Shown here: positions 4,927 through 6,104 of the stretch, piece by piece
How the letters are laid out: every line of letters begins with the position of its first letter
How positions within the stretch are numbered: position 1 is the first letter of the stretch
Assembly (NCBI GenBank): GCA_020356305.1
Contig: CP070636.1
Coordinates: 1,016,726-1,022,829 of the forward strand
DNA from: Candidatus Bathyarchaeota archaeon
GTDB taxonomy: Archaea > Thermoproteota > Bathyarchaeia > Bathyarchaeales > Bathyarchaeaceae
Direction: 5' to 3'
DNA: 6,104 nt
The notes under the pieces: generated by a model
What the model saw: only the letters and a program-made list of their open reading frames with translations
Database searches by the model: none
What the model was told of the DNA's origin: nothing
Program-made: the position numbers and the translations under genes

Positions 4927-5781
4927 TTGTTGACAGAGACCTGGGCACTAACTGTCAGAGAGCTTAAAAAGTGGATAAGGACACCTGCAACCGTATTCAT
5001 TGCTCTATTTCAACCGATAGTTTGGCTAGCTCTATTCGGAAGCGCTTTCAACCCAACAAACTTGATCCCTGTATCGATAGGTCCAACAAATCTCACACCC
5101 GAGGTGCTGGCGCAGATTCGGCAGTCTATTCTGAGCCAGACATTCGGCAACGCCCCAAATTACATAACATATCTGACGGGAGGAATACTTTCTTTGCTTT
5201 TGCTCTTTACTTCAGCTTTCAGCGGCGGCTCTCTAGTTCTTGATCGCCGATTTGGATACCTGAACAAGTTGCTGGCCTCCCCAATACCGAGAGCATCCAT
5301 TTTCCTCTCAAGAGTCTTTGCAACAGTAGTTAAAGGAATGATTCCATCATTGATTGTGTTCTTTGTGGCGCTATTTATCCCGGATGGTCTAAAGCTTGAT
5401 CCAAGTTTTAGTTTATTAGACGGTTTATTGCTGTTCCTTACGCTGTTCCTGTTATCTCTCGGGTTCTCAAGTCTCTTTACAGCAATCGCTATTAGAATGA
5501 CAAAATGGGAAAGTCTGGTGGCCGTGGTTAATCTACTCAACCTTCCATTGCTATTCTCGAGCAGCGCTCTACTCCCTGTAACATCAATGCCAGATTGGTT
5601 ACAAGCAATAGCTAAAATAAACCCGATCTCTAAGGCAGCGGATGTGACAAGGACTCTAATAGTGCAGGGCAGCGTTGATTTATCTTCAATGATGTTCGAT
5701 ATGACTTACCTCATTGCCTTTGCAGCCATCCTTACTATCGCTGGTGGAATCGCCTCGGTAATAGCCCTCAGAACAGAATAG
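4927..5781 (+). CDS. ABC-2 type transporter permease, DrrB-like
   Basis: A 284-residue integral membrane subunit forming the export channel with the preceding ATPase. Hydrophobic spans lie at about residues 22-41, 80-103, 131-151, 163-188, 195-217 and 259-282, the six-helix ABC-2 pattern. A larger outside loop (about 42-79) follows the first helix. Family landmarks are LDRRFGYLNKLLASPIPRASIFLSRV (105-130), the cytoplasmic coupling region, and SSALLPVTSMPDWLQAIAKINPISKAADVTR (212-242) before the last helix. Length is normal for DrrB-like permeases. Translation starts at TTG 4927 or the adjacent TTG 4930; no in-frame ATG gives a full first helix. The gene is two bases after the ATPase stop. Its stop lies one base from that of the converging aldo/keto reductase-like frame. 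Confidence 0.92.
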   Translation: MLTETWALTVRELKKWIRTPATVFIALFQPIVWLALFGSAFNPTNLIPVSIGPTNLTPEVLAQIRQSILSQTFGNAPNYITYLTGGILSLLLLFTSAFSGGSLVLDRRFGYLNKLLASPIPRASIFLSRVFATVVKGMIPSLIVFFVALFIPDGLKLDPSFSLLDGLLLFLTLFLLSLGFSSLFTAIAIRMTKWESLVAVVNLLNLPLLFSSSALLPVTSMPDWLQAIAKINPISKAADVTRTLIVQGSVDLSSMMFDMTYLIAFAAILTIAGGIASVIALRTE

Positions 5782-5782
5782 C

Positions 5783-6104
5783 CTAGTCGCGGGCTGATCC
5801 GTGGTGCCGAGGACTTGAACCCACGTTACGCTGAGATGTCTCCCGCAAACCCCCCCCTTTTTTTCTAGTCCATGCGTTTGTGGTTAATTCTCTCAAAGCT
5901 TCGATGGCTGCCTTGATGTCTTCCTTCAACTCAGGAACAGAGCCAACCCCAATCATGCAACCCTCTACCTGGAAGTTGAAAACGTAAGTGAACGCTCTCT
6001 TCGGGCTTACCCTTCCTCCAGCTAAAGGTTTAATTGCGTAAACAGCTTTCTCAACACTTCTCACAGCTCTCTCAGCTGATAGTTTTGCTGGGAACATCAT
6101 TACG
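5783..6104 (-). CDS. Aldo/keto reductase-like protein, C-terminal part (5' end beyond the window)
   Basis: This minus-strand frame enters from the right edge and is open to the TAG at 5785-5783. The conserved part reads MMFPAKLSAERAV, then VYAIKPLAGGRVSP, AFTYVF, CMIGVGSVPELKEDI and AAIEAL. These resemble the last beta-alpha units of an aldo/keto reductase-type TIM barrel, where the late strand and GxGS-x-x-E loop bind the cofactor phosphate. The catalytic Asp/Tyr/Lys/His residues would lie upstream, outside the window, so activity and substrate cannot be judged, and another TIM-barrel family is possible. Homology seems to end near residue 72 counted from ATG 6100. The final 33 or so residues are encoded by the A7G8 tract and the tRNA-like element and look like junk read-through. 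Its stop is one base from the permease stop, convergent. Confidence 0.65.
   Translation of the reverse strand, partial: VMMFPAKLSAERAVRSVEKAVYAIKPLAGGRVSPKRAFTYVFNFQVEGCMIGVGSVPELKEDIKAAIEALRELTTNAWTRKKGGGLRETSQRNVGSSPRHHGSARD
5800..5865. repeat. tRNA-3'-end-like / palindrome / C8T7 element
   Basis: On the minus strand GGGTTCAAGTCC (5822-5811) matches the T-arm/B-box consensus of tRNA genes and is followed by TCGGC and ACCAC, like an acceptor end plus CCA. However, the T-stem does not close properly and about five bases seem missing, and no 5' half is visible. On the plus strand the segment continues with GAGATGTCTC (5833-5842, near-palindrome), CCCGCAAAC, C8 (5850-5857) and T7 (5858-5864). 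CGTGG/CCACG (5800-5804, 5821-5825) can pair. The T7 could terminate the ABC operon on the plus strand. It looks like a tRNA-derived remnant or small repeat, not a working tRNA. Confidence 0.4.

Noticed and set aside
5160..5540. 126-codon minus-strand frame opposite the permease
   Set aside because: Rich in Arg/Asn/Ser as expected for the antisense of a membrane protein, with no domain; the permease frame has clear family motifs.
5800..5850. Functional tRNA gene on the minus strand
   Set aside because: Only the T-arm and CCA-like end are recognisable; the T-stem has mismatches, the acceptor length does not fit, and no 5' half, D-arm or anticodon arm precedes it.

Overview
The window looks archaeal. 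Most genes have A/T-rich TATA-type boxes about 25 bp before the expected transcript start. One gene appears leaderless, others carry strong GGAGG/GAGGTG Shine-Dalgarno sequences, and a TTG start occurs. The protein set (solo KaiC-like ATPase, DrrA/DrrB-type ABC exporter, COG1228 amidohydrolase, archaeal-looking MFS carrier, aldo/keto reductase-like C-terminus) recalls uncultivated TACK archaea such as Bathyarchaeia. That placement is inference from general resemblance, not a database result.

Layout. Bases 1-645 (+) hold the C-terminal half of an MFS transporter that runs in from the left edge and seems to carry a one-base frameshift near 139-145. A promoter follows, then a metal-dependent amidohydrolase at 793-2058 (+). 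It converges on a small DinB-like protein at 2092-2565 (-), whose promoter implies leaderless mRNA. The 307-base gap 2566-2872 is a divergent promoter region with a perfect 14-bp palindrome. A single-domain KaiC/RadA-type ATPase occupies 2873-3649 (+). The 282-base gap 3650-3931 is unusually structured: several hairpins, a repeated GATGTC-AAACT motif, a palindrome/C-tract/T-tract block, and an 11-bp-phased direct repeat just before a TATA box. A two-gene ABC exporter operon follows, ATPase 3932-4924 and permease 4927-5781 (+). It converges on the C-terminal part of an aldo/keto reductase-like gene (-) running off the right edge.

How the genes fit together. The ABC ATPase and permease are clearly one export complex, translationally coupled. 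The other genes look like independent transcription units, and I see no multi-gene defence, CRISPR or biosynthetic system. The most unusual material is non-coding. A segment at about 5800-5864 combines a tRNA T-arm-like motif and a GCACCA-like end with a palindrome, a C8 tract and a T7 tract. It partly resembles a block at 3783-3827 and, more weakly, a short stretch at 671-687. All three lie downstream of plus-strand genes, so they may be terminators or copies of a small dispersed, possibly tRNA-derived repeat.
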